Positions 25,807-35,436 of a stretch of DNA of 64,000 nucleotides are shown here, piece after piece. The notes under the pieces were generated by a model. The model ran no database searches. It saw only the letters and a list, made by a program, of their open reading frames with translations, and was not told the origin of the DNA. The stretch is from the NCBI GenBank assembly GCA_018242505.1, contig JAFEBU010000075.1, forward strand, positions 1-64,000, read 5' to 3'. Source of the stretch: Pseudomonadota bacterium. Its GTDB lineage: Bacteria; Pseudomonadota; Alphaproteobacteria; Reyranellales; Reyranellaceae. The position numbers and the translations under genes are program-made. The first letter of the stretch is position 1, and each line of letters opens with the position of its first letter.

Positions 25807-27512
25807 GTGTGGCGCTCTCACGCCGGGACGACTTTCGATTGCGAGAAGACTTCCGTTACGGCCTCGCGCGGCATGATTGTCACCAATCATCCGTTGGCTT
25901 CGGCAGCCGCTGCGGAAATGCTGGCATCGGGCGGCAATGCGATCGACGCGACGATTGCGGCGCTGTTCACACTGACTGTGGTCGAGCCGATGATGGTCGG
26001 CATCTTCGGTGGCGGCACGGCGCTGATCCGTCTTGCCGATGGCCGGGAGATGGTCATCGACGGGCTGTGCACGGCGCCGTCCGCGGCCAGCGCGGACAGC
26101 TTCACGCCCGTTTCGGACACATGGCCGAATTACATGGAGACCGAAGGCTGGGCCAATCGTGTCGGCCCAAAGGCCATCGCCGTGCCCGGCAACCTGAAGG
26201 CCTGGTGCGAGGTCGCCGGCCGCTTCGGACGCCTCGCCCTGCCGACCCTCATCGAGCCGGCGATCCGTCATGCGTCCCGCGGCTTCAAGGTGACGCCTTA
26301 TCTCGCCACCTGTATCGCCGATACTGCCTTCGATTTGGTGAATGACGCTGCGATTGCGTCCGTTTTTCTGCCCGGCGGCAGCCCGCTCAACGCCGGCGAG
26401 CTCCTGGTCCAGAATGATTATGCGGAGACATTGCGCACCATCGCGCAGCACGGTCCGTCCTGCCTATACGGCGGTGTGCTTGGCCGTCAGATGGCGGACT
26501 ATCTTCAGCGTGCCGCGCCTTCCTGCGGTTCGAGGATCTCGAGCGCTATGCGACAGTCGAGCGCGAACCGGTTCGCGGCACATATCGCGGCGTGGAGATC
26601 GTCGGCCCCCATCCACCGTGCTCGGGGGGTGTCCACACGATCCAGATCCTGAACATGTTGGAAGGCTTCGATCTCAGGAAGCTCGGCTTTGGCACGCCTG
26701 AAAGCGTTCACCTCATCCTCGAGTGCCTCAAGGTCGCCGCCGCCGACCGACGCGCGGCAACCGCAGATCCGGCGTTCGTCGACGTGCCGGTGGCGAAGCT
26801 GATTTCGAAGGCTTACGGCGATTCCCGCCGGTCCGAGATTGATCCGCGACGGGCTGGCGTCTTTGAATCGCGCGTCCTGTCGAACGAGTCGCAGAACACC
26901 ACCCACGTCACGATCGCCGATGGCGAGGGCAACATCGTCACCTCGACGCAGACCATCAACAGCCTGTTCGGCGCGCGGATCATGATCCCCGGGACGGGTG
27001 TCATCCCGAACAACTACATGTTGCTGTTCGACCCTCATCCGGGCAACGCACTCTCGCTCGCTCCGGGCAAGCGCATCACCAGCGGCATCACCACCCTGAT
27101 CGGCAAGAAGGACGGCAAGGCGCTCTTTGCCCTCGGCCTGCCGGGCGCTCATCGCATCCCCGCCGCTGCGATGCAGACCGTCTTGAACATCGTCGATCAC
27201 GGCATGAACCTGCAGGAAGCCGTCGAGGCACCGCGGGTATTCACACAGGGACAGGATGTCGAGGTGGAGCAGGGGTTCCCCGAAGCGGTCCGTGCCCGGC
27301 TCGCTGCCATGGGACATTCGGTCGTTCCGGTGGCTCACGTCGCGGGCGGTATGTGCGCCATCGGCTTCGGCGACGACAGTGAAATGACGGGCGCTGCCTG
27401 TTGGCGCGCCGATGGCACGCCCTTGGGCCTCGGCGGTGGACTGGCACGGAAAGATACGAGTTTCTTCACCGATCCTCGCGGCCTTGCCGCCCGCGCCCAT
27501 CAGAAGAGCTAG
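25807..27512 (+). pseudogene. Gamma-glutamyltransferase (GGT), single frameshift
   Basis: The 5' part, from a GTG at 25807, gives GMIVTNHPLASAAAAEMLASGGNAIDATIAALF and YLQRAAP. The 3' part continues in another frame with FLRFEDLERYATVEREPVRGTYRGVEIVGP, then CSGGVHTIQ, the processing and catalytic NTTHVTIADGEGN (nucleophilic Thr) and SGITTL. The join lies near 26511-26517, where one extra base (GCCGGCGCC instead of GCCGCGCC) restores a continuous 568-residue protein of normal GGT length. Both halves are otherwise well conserved, so this is either a recent mutation or a sequencing error. GGT would transfer or hydrolyse gamma-glutamyl groups. No Sec signal peptide is visible, unlike secreted GGTs. 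Confidence 0.85.
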
Positions 27513-27516
27513 TGCG

Positions 27517-28599
27517 ATGCGGACAATTGAACGGGCCGAGCTCGAGTTGCTGGCCACTGGCGCCTGGATCCTGGGTGCCGGCGGCGGCGGCAATCCCTAT
27601 CTCTCCTATCTCAACCTTTGTAACCAGTACGAGAACGGCAACACCGTCTCGCTGCTGGATCCGGCCGACCTGGCGGATGACGACATCGTCGCCATCGTCT
27701 CGGGAATGGGGGCGCCGCTGGTCGGGCGCGAACGGCTATCCGATCCGCGCTTTGCCGCCAAGCCACTTCTCGCCATGGAGCGGTACCTGGGACGCAAGTT
27801 CCGAGCCGTCATGTCGGTCGAGATCGGTGGGACCAACGCGTTGCAGCCGCTGGTGGTCGCGTCGGTGACCGGCGTGCCGGTGGTCGATGCCGATGCGATG
27901 GGGCGGGCCTTCCCCATGGGCCAGATGACGAGCTTCGCGATTGCCGGCCTGCCGACCACACCGCTCGTCGTCTCCGACATCCGCGACAACGAGGTCATCG
28001 TCAGCCGCGGCGAGGATGCATCGTGGATGGAACGCATCGCGCGCAAGGTGGTCACTGAGCTGGGTTCGATCGCCGCCACCTGCAAGGCGCCGCGCACCGG
28101 CCTCGAGGTCAAGCGGCACGGCATCCTCTACAGCACCAGCAAGGCGATCCGCATCGGGCGCATCGTGCACGAGGCGCGGCGGCGACATGACGATCCAGTC
28201 GCCGCGCTGGTCGAGGCGGAGAAGGGCATGATCCTGTTCAAGGGCAAGATCGCCGACATCCAGCGGCGCACCACGGAAGGCTTCCTCCGCGGCAAGGCCC
28301 GCATCGACGGGCTGGACGGCGATCGCGGCTCGGTGCTCGAGCTTGCGTTTCAGAACGAGTTCGCCGCCGCCTGGCGCGACGACGAGGTGGTAGACACCAC
28401 GCCCGACATCATCTGTGTCATGGACAGTGTCTCGGGTGAGGCGATCGGCACCGAGATGATTCGCTACGGCCAGCGGGTCAGCGTGATCGTGCTGCCGGCG
28501 CCCGATCTGTTCCTCACGCCGAAAGGGCTGGCCGCCACCGGTCCGCGCGCCTTCGGGTACGACTTCGACTACAAGACCGTGTTGAAGGCTGGGACATGA
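27517..28599 (+). CDS. DUF917 / S-methyl-thiohydantoin desulfurase-family protein
   Basis: The 360-residue product matches the DUF917 family. Typical segments are ERAELELLATGAWILGAGGGGNPYLSYL, VEIGGTNALQPLVVASVTGVPVVDADAMGRAFP and APDLFLTPKGLAATGPRAFGYDFDY. The family is now named for S-methyl-thiohydantoin desulfurase, and a member acts as the thioxo-imidazolidine desulfhydrase in ergothioneine breakdown (from memory). It overlaps the next HyuA-like gene by 4 bp, a common pairing. In an operon with hydantoinase A and B, it may convert a thio- or substituted hydantoin to the hydantoin the amidohydrolase uses. Confidence 0.85.
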   Translation: MRTIERAELELLATGAWILGAGGGGNPYLSYLNLCNQYENGNTVSLLDPADLADDDIVAIVSGMGAPLVGRERLSDPRFAAKPLLAMERYLGRKFRAVMSVEIGGTNALQPLVVASVTGVPVVDADAMGRAFPMGQMTSFAIAGLPTTPLVVSDIRDNEVIVSRGEDASWMERIARKVVTELGSIAATCKAPRTGLEVKRHGILYSTSKAIRIGRIVHEARRRHDDPVAALVEAEKGMILFKGKIADIQRRTTEGFLRGKARIDGLDGDRGSVLELAFQNEFAAAWRDDEVVDTTPDIICVMDSVSGEAIGTEMIRYGQRVSVIVLPAPDLFLTPKGLAATGPRAFGYDFDYKTVLKAGT

Positions 28600-30137
28600 A
28601 GCGTATTGGCATCGATGTCGGCGGTACCAATACCGACGCGGCCCTGATCGTTGATGGCAAGGTGGTGAAGGGCGTCAAGACACCGACCACTGAAGACGTC
28701 ATGAGTGGCGTGCGCAAGGCACTGGAGCTTGCCGTTGCCGACGATCGCACCGTAGCGGCTTCGCTCGACGGCGTGACGATCGGCACCACGCATTTTGTGA
28801 ACGCCGTGGTGCAACGACGCGGCCTCAACGCGGTCGGCGCCCTTCGCATTGGCCTGCCTTCCGGTGCTTCGCTGCCGCCGTTCGTCGATTGGCCGAAGGA
28901 CTTGCGCGGCCTGGTCTCGAGCTCGGTTCACATGGTGCGTGGCGGCCACGAGATCGACGGTCGCCCGCTGGTGCCGCTGGACCGCGACGCGATCCGCGAG
29001 GCGGCCGGCCGCATCTCCGAGGCCGGCATAAGCTCGGTCGGCGTGGCGGCGGTTTTCTCGCCGCTGACCGCCGAATGCGAGCTCGAGGCGGCCGAGATCC
29101 TTCGCCGCGAGAATCCAGACCTTCGCATTACCTTGTCGCATACGCTTGGCCGGCTGGGCTTGCTCGAGCGCGAGAATGTGACGTTGCTCAATGCCTGCCT
29201 TCAGGACCTGGCGGTGAAGACCACAGGTGCATTCGTCGATGCCTTGCGCGACAGCGGCATCCGGGCTCCGCTCTACCTGACGCAGAACGATGGCACCATC
29301 ATGCGGGCTGAAGTGGCCCAATCCTTTCCCGTCTACTGCTTTGCCTCGGGACCGACCAACAGCATGCGCGGCGCAGCCTTCCTTTCCGGGTTGGAGGACG
29401 GTGCCGTCGTCGATGTCGGCGGCACGACCACCGACATCGGTTACCTCAAGGCCGGCTTTCCGCGCGAGGCCAACAACACGGTCGAGGTTGGCGGCGTGCG
29501 CACGCTGTTTCGCATGCCCGACCTGCTGTCGATCGGTCTGGGTGGTGGTACCGAGATCGCGGCCGACTCGCTCAAGATAGGGCCGGGCAGCGTCGGCTAT
29601 CGCCTGCCGCAGGAGGCTTTGGTGTTCGGCGGCAACCAGCTGACGGCGACCGATATCGCCGTCGCCGCCGGCATCGCCGATATCGGCGATCGCGCCAAGC
29701 TTGTGCATCTCGACCGGGCTATGGTCGGGCAGGCGATGCGCAAGATGCACGAGATGATCGCCGAGGGCATGGACCGCATGAAGACCGAGGCCGGCGACCT
29801 GCCGTTGTTGGCGGTCGGTGGAGGCAGCTTCTTGATCCCGGACAGGATCGAGGGTGCGTCCGAGGTCGTGCGGGTCGAGCATCACGCCATCGCCAATGCG
29901 GTCGGCGCAGGCATCGCCCAGGTGAGTGGCGAGGTCGATCGCATCTTCTCCGGCATCGGCCGTGAGAAGGCGCTGGAGACGGCTGCCGAGGAAGCGCGGG
30001 CAAAAGCGGTTACCTCGGGCGCCGATGCCAAGACTCTGAAGACAGTCGAGACCGAGGACCTGCCGCTCTCTTATCTGCCGGGCGACACGCTGCGGGTTCG
30101 TGTGCGTGTCGTCGGTGATATCGCAGCCGGATCGTAA
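28596..30137 (+). CDS. Second hydantoinase/oxoprolinase-type HyuA-like protein (short form)
   Basis: The 513-residue product shares the ASKHA-like core with HyuA: RIGIDVGGTNTDAALI at the N-terminus, GTTHFVNAVVQRRGLNAVGALR, TQNDGTIMRA, FASGPTNSMRGA and VVDVGGTTTDIGYL. It lacks the roughly 150 C-terminal residues of the full-length HyuA at 16389, as is usual for copies linked to DUF917 genes. It probably works with the DUF917 protein, with which it is translationally coupled. The reaction is unknown. Confidence 0.85.
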   Translation: MKRIGIDVGGTNTDAALIVDGKVVKGVKTPTTEDVMSGVRKALELAVADDRTVAASLDGVTIGTTHFVNAVVQRRGLNAVGALRIGLPSGASLPPFVDWPKDLRGLVSSSVHMVRGGHEIDGRPLVPLDRDAIREAAGRISEAGISSVGVAAVFSPLTAECELEAAEILRRENPDLRITLSHTLGRLGLLERENVTLLNACLQDLAVKTTGAFVDALRDSGIRAPLYLTQNDGTIMRAEVAQSFPVYCFASGPTNSMRGAAFLSGLEDGAVVDVGGTTTDIGYLKAGFPREANNTVEVGGVRTLFRMPDLLSIGLGGGTEIAADSLKIGPGSVGYRLPQEALVFGGNQLTATDIAVAAGIADIGDRAKLVHLDRAMVGQAMRKMHEMIAEGMDRMKTEAGDLPLLAVGGGSFLIPDRIEGASEVVRVEHHAIANAVGAGIAQVSGEVDRIFSGIGREKALETAAEEARAKAVTSGADAKTLKTVETEDLPLSYLPGDTLRVRVRVVGDIAAGS

Positions 30138-30145
30138 GGAGGAAA

Positions 30146-31717
30146 ATGATGCGTCGTTTGATTGCCGCACTGTCGATCGCGTTGGCGATCGTGTCGGTCG
30201 GCGCCAGCGCACCCGCGCAGACGATCAAGGCCGTAATGGATTCGGATGTGAAGATCATCGATCCGATCTGGAGCGGCGCCTATGTCACGCGCGCCTACGG
30301 TTATATGGTCTACGACACGCTGTTCTCGATGGATGCGAAGTACGAGATCCAGCCGCAGATGGTGGACACCTGGAAGGTGAGCGAGGATGGCCTCACCTGG
30401 ACCTTCGTTCTACGGGACGGGCTGGAGTGGCATGATGGCCAGCCGGTCACGGCCGAGGATTGTGTCGCCTCCCTGAAGCGCTGGTCGGCGCGCGATTCAT
30501 TGGGGCAGAAGCTGGCCGCCGATCTTTCCCAGTACAAGGTCGTCGATCAAAAGACCTTCCAGATCCTGCTCAAGAAGAAATTCGGCCCGATGTTGACGGC
30601 GCTCGGCAAGCCGTCGGTTGTCGTGCCGTTCATGATGCCCAAGCGCGTGGCCGAAACCGACCCTTTCAAGCAGATCGACGAGGCGATCGGCTCGGGTCCC
30701 TTCATTCTGAAGCGCGACGAGTGGAAGCCCGGCGAGAAGATCGTGTTTGTAAAGAATCCGCGATACAAGCCACGCGCCGAACCGATGTCCGGACTGGCCG
30801 GCGGCAAGCGCGTGCTGGTCGATCGCGTCGAATGGGTTTGGATTCCCGACGCTGAAACGCAGATCAACGCCCTGTTGAACGGCGAGATCGACTGGATCCA
30901 GAGCGTCGACCACGATCATTTGCCCCTGCTCAAGAAGGCCAAGGGGATCAAGCTGCTGCCAAGCTCCGTCTGGAATCAATTCGCGTTCCGGCCGAACTGG
31001 ACCCAGCCGCCGCTCGATAACGTGAAGGTTCGCCAGGCTGTCGCCTACGCTCTGGACCAGCGGGGGTTCCTCGAATCGGCCATCGGCAACGACGAGTATT
31101 ACCGGACCTGCAAGGCGATGTTCACATGTGGCTCGCCGCTGGCCACCACGGTCGGAACGAACGGTATGATGGAGGGAAATATTGCCAAAGCGAAGGAGCT
31201 CCTGAAGGAGGCGAACTACGACGGCACCCCGATCGTCATGCCTCAGCCGACCGATCTCGGCGTGATGAAGAACATGGGCACTGTCGCCAAAGCGCAGCTC
31301 GAGAAGGCCGGCATCAAGGTCGAGGTGCAGCCAATGGACTGGCAGGGGATGGTCGCGCGCCTCACCACGAAGAAGGGGCCACCGTCGGCAGGTGGCTGGA
31401 ATGCCTACGGCACAAGCTGGTCACAGCTCGACATCCTTGACCCGGCCATCACGCCATTCCTCAGCGCCACATGCGAGAAGGCTCGGTCAGGCTGGCCTTG
31501 CGATGCGCATCTGGAGGAGTTGCGGGATAAGTTCATCGACGCTTCGACGCCCGAAGAGCGCAAGGCTGCGGCGGAAGAGGTCCAGGCTTATGCCCTGAGG
31601 GTCGTGACCCATATCCCGCTCGGCGAATGGCGGGGAGTTGGTGCGGCACGAGACAATATGAGCTTCCCATCGCCGCTGCCGCAGATCGGCGTATTCTGGG
31701 GAGTGAGCAAGAAGTAG
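30146..31717 (+). CDS. Dpp/Opp-type substrate-binding protein (second in operon)
   Basis: The 523-residue SBP_bac_5 protein starts with a Sec signal peptide (RRLIAALSIALAIVSVGASAPAQT) after a strong AAGGAGG site. Shared blocks such as GYMVYDTLFSMD, PQMVDTW and WHDGQPVTAEDCVASLKRW make it clearly more like the binding protein at 41054 than the one at 21848 in its own operon. No permease follows, so it must use the transporter at 18.4-21.9 kb or another one. Inverted repeats follow the gene. Confidence 0.9.
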   Translation: MMRRLIAALSIALAIVSVGASAPAQTIKAVMDSDVKIIDPIWSGAYVTRAYGYMVYDTLFSMDAKYEIQPQMVDTWKVSEDGLTWTFVLRDGLEWHDGQPVTAEDCVASLKRWSARDSLGQKLAADLSQYKVVDQKTFQILLKKKFGPMLTALGKPSVVVPFMMPKRVAETDPFKQIDEAIGSGPFILKRDEWKPGEKIVFVKNPRYKPRAEPMSGLAGGKRVLVDRVEWVWIPDAETQINALLNGEIDWIQSVDHDHLPLLKKAKGIKLLPSSVWNQFAFRPNWTQPPLDNVKVRQAVAYALDQRGFLESAIGNDEYYRTCKAMFTCGSPLATTVGTNGMMEGNIAKAKELLKEANYDGTPIVMPQPTDLGVMKNMGTVAKAQLEKAGIKVEVQPMDWQGMVARLTTKKGPPSAGGWNAYGTSWSQLDILDPAITPFLSATCEKARSGWPCDAHLEELRDKFIDASTPEERKAAAEEVQAYALRVVTHIPLGEWRGVGAARDNMSFPSPLPQIGVFWGVSKK

Positions 31718-31901
31718 CGGTGGCCTGGCAGGACCCTGCGGCGCCGCTGCCCGGCCGAGCGGCTGATCGCAATGTCTTCGCCAATGCGATCAGGCGCGAG
31801 ACGATGACCTGCGTTCTACGGGCCAAGCGCAATTCGCTCCGAGTTCTGGCGAGTGCGGCCTCCGAGTGCTGGCGGGTGCGGCTGTCGTGAACATCGCCGT
31901 A

Positions 31902-31943
31902 CCCTCTCTGATCGAGGGGATCGATCTCTGATCAAAGAGATCG
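31902..31943. terminator. Two stem-loops between convergent genes
   Basis: CCCTC-7-GAGGG (31902-31918) is followed by CGATCTCT-gatcaa-AGAGATCG (31922-31943, a perfect 8-bp stem). They lie between the end of the binding-protein gene and the convergent enoyl-CoA hydratase gene. Without a T-tract, intrinsic termination is only possible; RNA-end protection is the alternative. Confidence 0.45.
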
Positions 31944-31963
31944 CCGTTGCGATCGGCTCCACG

Positions 31964-32689
31964 TCAGGGCAAACGCGCCATTAGGACGGAAATGTCGCTT
32001 GCCATGTCCAGCGCGTGTTCGAAATCGAGGGAGGCTGCGCGATAGAAGGTGCGTTTGGTCTGGCCGACGAACTCCGGATTCCATTTGGCGATGGTTTCCG
32101 CCATCGCCATGGCCGTCTCCAGTTGCTGACCGTCCGGCACCAAGCGATTGACGAGCCCGAGCTCATAGGCCCGCTGCGGCGTGATGTTGTCGCACAACAT
32201 CAGCAGCTCGAGCGCGATTTTGCGCCCCATCACGTGCGCCGCGTGAGCGGCGACAGTGGATGCCGTCAGTCCTGCCCGGAGTTCCGGAAATCCGAAGCGT
32301 GCGCTTTCGGCGGCGACCACGAGGTCGCAACCCAAAGCCAGGTTGCAGCCTGCACCCAGGGCGTATCCATGCACTGAGGCGATGACGGGCTTTTCGAGCC
32401 GCGCCAGCAACTTGAACAGACCCACGCTTTCGTCGGCCTTCCGTACAAGATGCTTGCGGTTCTCTGCCGTCAATAGACGCGGGGCGGAGGTGTCCATGCC
32501 CGGGCAAAAGGCACGTCCGGCGCCCGCGATGATCACAACGGACACCGATTCGTCGTTCTGAGCGGCGAGCAGCGCGTCGGTCAGGGCCTTCAGGAGAGCT
32601 GCATCCAATGCATTCAGCTTCTTCGGTCGGTTCAGTGTAAGCAACCGCACAGCACCGCGCGTCTCGGTCAGCAGGACCTCTTCTTCCAT
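31964..32689 (-). CDS. Enoyl-CoA hydratase/isomerase family protein
   Basis: The 241-residue product has the crotonase fold: GAVRLLTLNRPKKLNALDAALL, GAGRAFCPGMD, the oxyanion segment SVHGYALGAGCNLALGCDLVVAAESARFGFPE, and GRKIALELLMLCD. ATG 32689 is chosen because AGGAGG lies 6 bp ahead. The usual glycine-rich loop after the second catalytic region is replaced by LTASTVAAH, so it may not be a standard hydratase. It diverges from the broken thioesterase gene, suggesting a former acyl-CoA pathway. Confidence 0.85.
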   Translation of the reverse strand: MEEEVLLTETRGAVRLLTLNRPKKLNALDAALLKALTDALLAAQNDESVSVVIIAGAGRAFCPGMDTSAPRLLTAENRKHLVRKADESVGLFKLLARLEKPVIASVHGYALGAGCNLALGCDLVVAAESARFGFPELRAGLTASTVAAHAAHVMGRKIALELLMLCDNITPQRAYELGLVNRLVPDGQQLETAMAMAETIAKWNPEFVGQTKRTFYRAASLDFEHALDMASDISVLMARLP

Positions 32690-32785
32690 GTTCAACCTCC
32701 TGGAACGCTGCTTCTTGCTTACGCTCTCTTGGATATGCCGCAGGCGAAGTCCTTTGGCGACAAAATAACCTCGGAGGAGGGAACG

Positions 32786-33183
32786 ATGACCCTTCTTGAG
32801 CGTGTCAAAGAGCTTACGATGCCTTTCGCAGTTCCGTGGGCGTGCAGTTTGTGAAAGCGAGTCTCGACAAGGTTGTCGCCGAGACGGTCGTGCGACCGGA
32901 TCTGTGCATTCGTGGCAATACGATCCATGGAGGCGCTGTGATGGCGCATGCTGATGCAGTCGGTGCCGTCGCCACGGTTTTCAATTTGCCTGAAGAGGCC
33001 GAGGGCGCCGCGACGCTTGCCAAGCAAGACTAATTTTCTGCGGGGAGTGGCCGAAGAGGTAGACGGTAACAGCGACCGCCTCACCGGTTCACAGGGCATC
33101 GTACTCAGGCGTGGCAGACTTGCATCGAGGACGACAAAGGAGCCCTGGTCGCCGTCATCACCCAGACACAACTTGTCTTGTAA
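32786..33183 (+). pseudogene. PaaI-type acyl-CoA thioesterase, multiply frameshifted
   Basis: A good ribosome site (GGAGGAGG) and ATG at 32786 begin MTLLERVKELTMPFA. The hotdog-fold sequence then continues in other frames: VGVQFVKASLDKVVAETVVRP and GNTIHGGAVMAHADAVGAVATVFNLPE, then SKTNFLRGVAEEVDG, then CIEDDKGALVAVITQTQLVL with the stop at 33181-33183. Four frames' worth of pieces mean at least three frameshifts, so the gene is dead although its promoter-proximal signals survive. Such thioesterases hydrolyse aromatic or medium-chain acyl-CoA. Confidence 0.85.
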
Positions 33184-33500
33184 CGTCTGGCGGCGTGCCG
33201 TTATCGTCTTATGGCAGGTGGTGTAACGATGTCTGCCGCCTGAAAAGTCCCGCCTGGGAGGGCGCGTCGGGTAGTCGGTCTTCCAAGTCCCGATGTAGTT
33301 TGCGCCAGCTCAACGAGGGCAGACGCAGAGCGCTGACTGGAGGGGCCGGATCTGTTGAAGCACAAACAGCATCGGCGCGCCGGATCAAGCCATAGCCCGC
33401 TATTCTCGCTCTCCCTTGGGTGGCGTGTGGTTGGAGAATGGACGAGTCCGCTGGAATCGTGAGACTCTCCCCCTTGCCGACCGCGCGACTGTCCGTGGCA
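33184..33500. other. Intergenic, nothing recognised
   Basis: No open frame with a recognisable product, RNA gene or clear hairpin was found between the thioesterase remnant and the SecF-like remnant. Confidence 0.5.
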
Positions 33501-33689
33501 CCCGCCGGAGGCACCGCCGTTGACAACTTCGCCATCGCCATGGTCTTCGGGATCGTGGTCGGGGCGGGTTCGTCGATCTTCATTGCCGCGCCCATCTTGC
33601 TGTTCCTTGGCGAAGGGCGCCTGCGGCCGGCGCAGGTTGGTCCGAACCGCCGGGCGGACGCCGTCGAGCTGGATGGTGCGGCATCGTGA
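33501..33689 (+). pseudogene. SecF C-terminal remnant
   Basis: About 45 codons encode FAIAMVFGIVVGAGSSIFIAAPILLFLGE, the last transmembrane helix and tail of the SecF protein-export subunit (the GxxxGxxSSIFIAAPxLLxLG pattern). The other roughly 270 residues of SecF are absent and no start codon or ribosome site fits, so this is a relic. Confidence 0.6.
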
Positions 33690-33732
33690 TCGGCTCGATC
33701 CGATTCACCTCATCTGGGAAGAAGCAAACGCA

Positions 33733-35376
33733 ATGTCCGAGCATCAGACGCCCCTCATAGCCACGATCGCCGCGGGCCTGATGCTCGCCTTTGTGTTCGG
33801 ACTCCTCGCGCATCGGCTGCGGGTTCAGCCGATCGTGGGCTATTTGCTGGCGGGTGTGGTCGCTGGGCCGTTCACGCCGGGCTTCACTGCCGACCTTCCG
33901 CTGGCCGCGGAGCTGGCGGAGATCGGCGTGATCCTGCTGATGTTCGGCGTCGGGCTGCACTTCTCGCTGAAGGACCTGCTGTCGGTGGCCCGCATCGCGG
34001 TCCCTGGCGCCCTTGGCCAGATCGTCGTGGCGACCGCAATGGGAGCCGGGCTCGCCCATCTGCTGGGCTGGCCGGTTCCAGCCGGGCTCGTGTTCGGGCT
34101 GGCGCTCTCGGTGGCGAGCACGGTGGTGCTGGTTCGGGCGCTGCAGGACCGGCACATGCTCGACACCGATCGCGGCCGCATCGCCGTAGGGTGGCTGGTC
34201 GTCGAGGATCTGGCGATGGTGCTCGCGCTGGTCCTGGTGCCGGCGGTGGCCGTCATCGCGTCCGGCGACGGGGTCCCGGCGAGCCGCATTGTCTTCCTGA
34301 TGCTCGTGACCTTGGCCAAGGTCTCGGTCTTCATGGGCTTGATGCTGCTCGTCGGTCGTCGCCTCATCCCGTGGCTCATGCACCATGTCGCGCATACCGG
34401 CTCGCGCGAGCTCTTCCGGCTGGCCGTCTATGCCATCGCGCTCGGTGTCGCCTTCGGGGCGGCCAAGCTCTTTGACGTTTCCTTTGCGCTCGGAGCCTTC
34501 TTTGCCGGTGTGGTGATGGGAGAGAGCGAGCTCAGCCAGCGGGCGACCGAGGAGGCAATGCCGCTGCGCGATGCCTTTGCCGTCCTGTTCTTCGTATCGG
34601 TCGGCATGCTTCTCAATCCCGTCGTCTTCGTGGAGGCACCGCTGGCAGTGGCGGGCACGGTAGCCATCATTGTGCTCGGGAAGTCGGCTGCGGCTTGGCT
34701 GATCGTGCGTGCCTTCGGCCATCCCAATGCGACAGCGCTGACGATCTCCGCCAGCCTCGCGCAGATCGGCGAATTCTCGTTCATCCTGATCGGCCTCGGC
34801 ATATCGCTCGCCCTCGTGCCCCCCGAGGCACGGGACCTCGTGCTGGCCGGCGCCATCGTTTCCATCGTCCTCAATCCCATAATCTTCGGGCTCGCGGAAA
34901 GGCTGAGCCCGGTGGAGCGGCCGGGGAAATCCCAGCAGATGCCGAGCATCGTGCCGACCACCCTCGCAGGACATACCGTGCTGGTGGGCTACGGGCGTGT
35001 GGGCTCGCATATCGGGGCCACCCTGGCGGGCGCCGGCGACGCCTTCGTCGTTGTCGAGACCGGCCAGCGGGCTGTCGAACAGGCGCAGCGCGATGGTGCA
35101 GAGGTGATTGTCGGCAATGCGGCGGCACCGGATGTCCTCTCCGCCGCCAATGTGGCGGCGGCACGGCGCCTCGTCGTGACCATTCCAGAGGCTTTCGAGG
35201 CCGGCCAGGTCGTCGAGCAGGCGCGTGTCGGCAATCCTTCGCTTGAGATCCTGGCGCGCGCGCACTCGGATGCGGCCGTGGCGCATCTGGATAAGCTGGG
35301 CGCCGATCTCGTCGTTTCGGGCGAGCGTGAGATCGCCGAGCGGATGCTGGATCGGATACGCGACGAGGCGCCGTAG
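33733..35376 (+). CDS. CPA2-type cation/proton antiporter with TrkA-N domain (YbaL/KefB-like)
   Basis: The 547-residue product has an N-terminal Na+/H+-exchanger domain of about 12 helices (AHRLRVQPIVGYLLAGVVAGPFTPGF, GVGLHFSLKDL, LALSVASTVVLVRAL, VGWLVVEDLAMVLALVLVP). A C-terminal Rossmann TrkA-N domain follows (TVLVGYGRVGSHIGATLAGAG at about residue 416). It probably exchanges K+ or Na+ for protons under NAD(H) or metabolite control. ATG 33733 is the first start giving a normal N-terminus. The gene stands alone, and hairpins follow it. Confidence 0.88.
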   Translation: MSEHQTPLIATIAAGLMLAFVFGLLAHRLRVQPIVGYLLAGVVAGPFTPGFTADLPLAAELAEIGVILLMFGVGLHFSLKDLLSVARIAVPGALGQIVVATAMGAGLAHLLGWPVPAGLVFGLALSVASTVVLVRALQDRHMLDTDRGRIAVGWLVVEDLAMVLALVLVPAVAVIASGDGVPASRIVFLMLVTLAKVSVFMGLMLLVGRRLIPWLMHHVAHTGSRELFRLAVYAIALGVAFGAAKLFDVSFALGAFFAGVVMGESELSQRATEEAMPLRDAFAVLFFVSVGMLLNPVVFVEAPLAVAGTVAIIVLGKSAAAWLIVRAFGHPNATALTISASLAQIGEFSFILIGLGISLALVPPEARDLVLAGAIVSIVLNPIIFGLAERLSPVERPGKSQQMPSIVPTTLAGHTVLVGYGRVGSHIGATLAGAGDAFVVVETGQRAVEQAQRDGAEVIVGNAAAPDVLSAANVAAARRLVVTIPEAFEAGQVVEQARVGNPSLEILARAHSDAAVAHLDKLGADLVVSGEREIAERMLDRIRDEAP

Positions 35377-35436
35377 AGTTCGAGCTGCAGGCGCGAGGCG
35401 CACTTTTTTCTACGGCGCGGCAACGATTGTCGGCCC

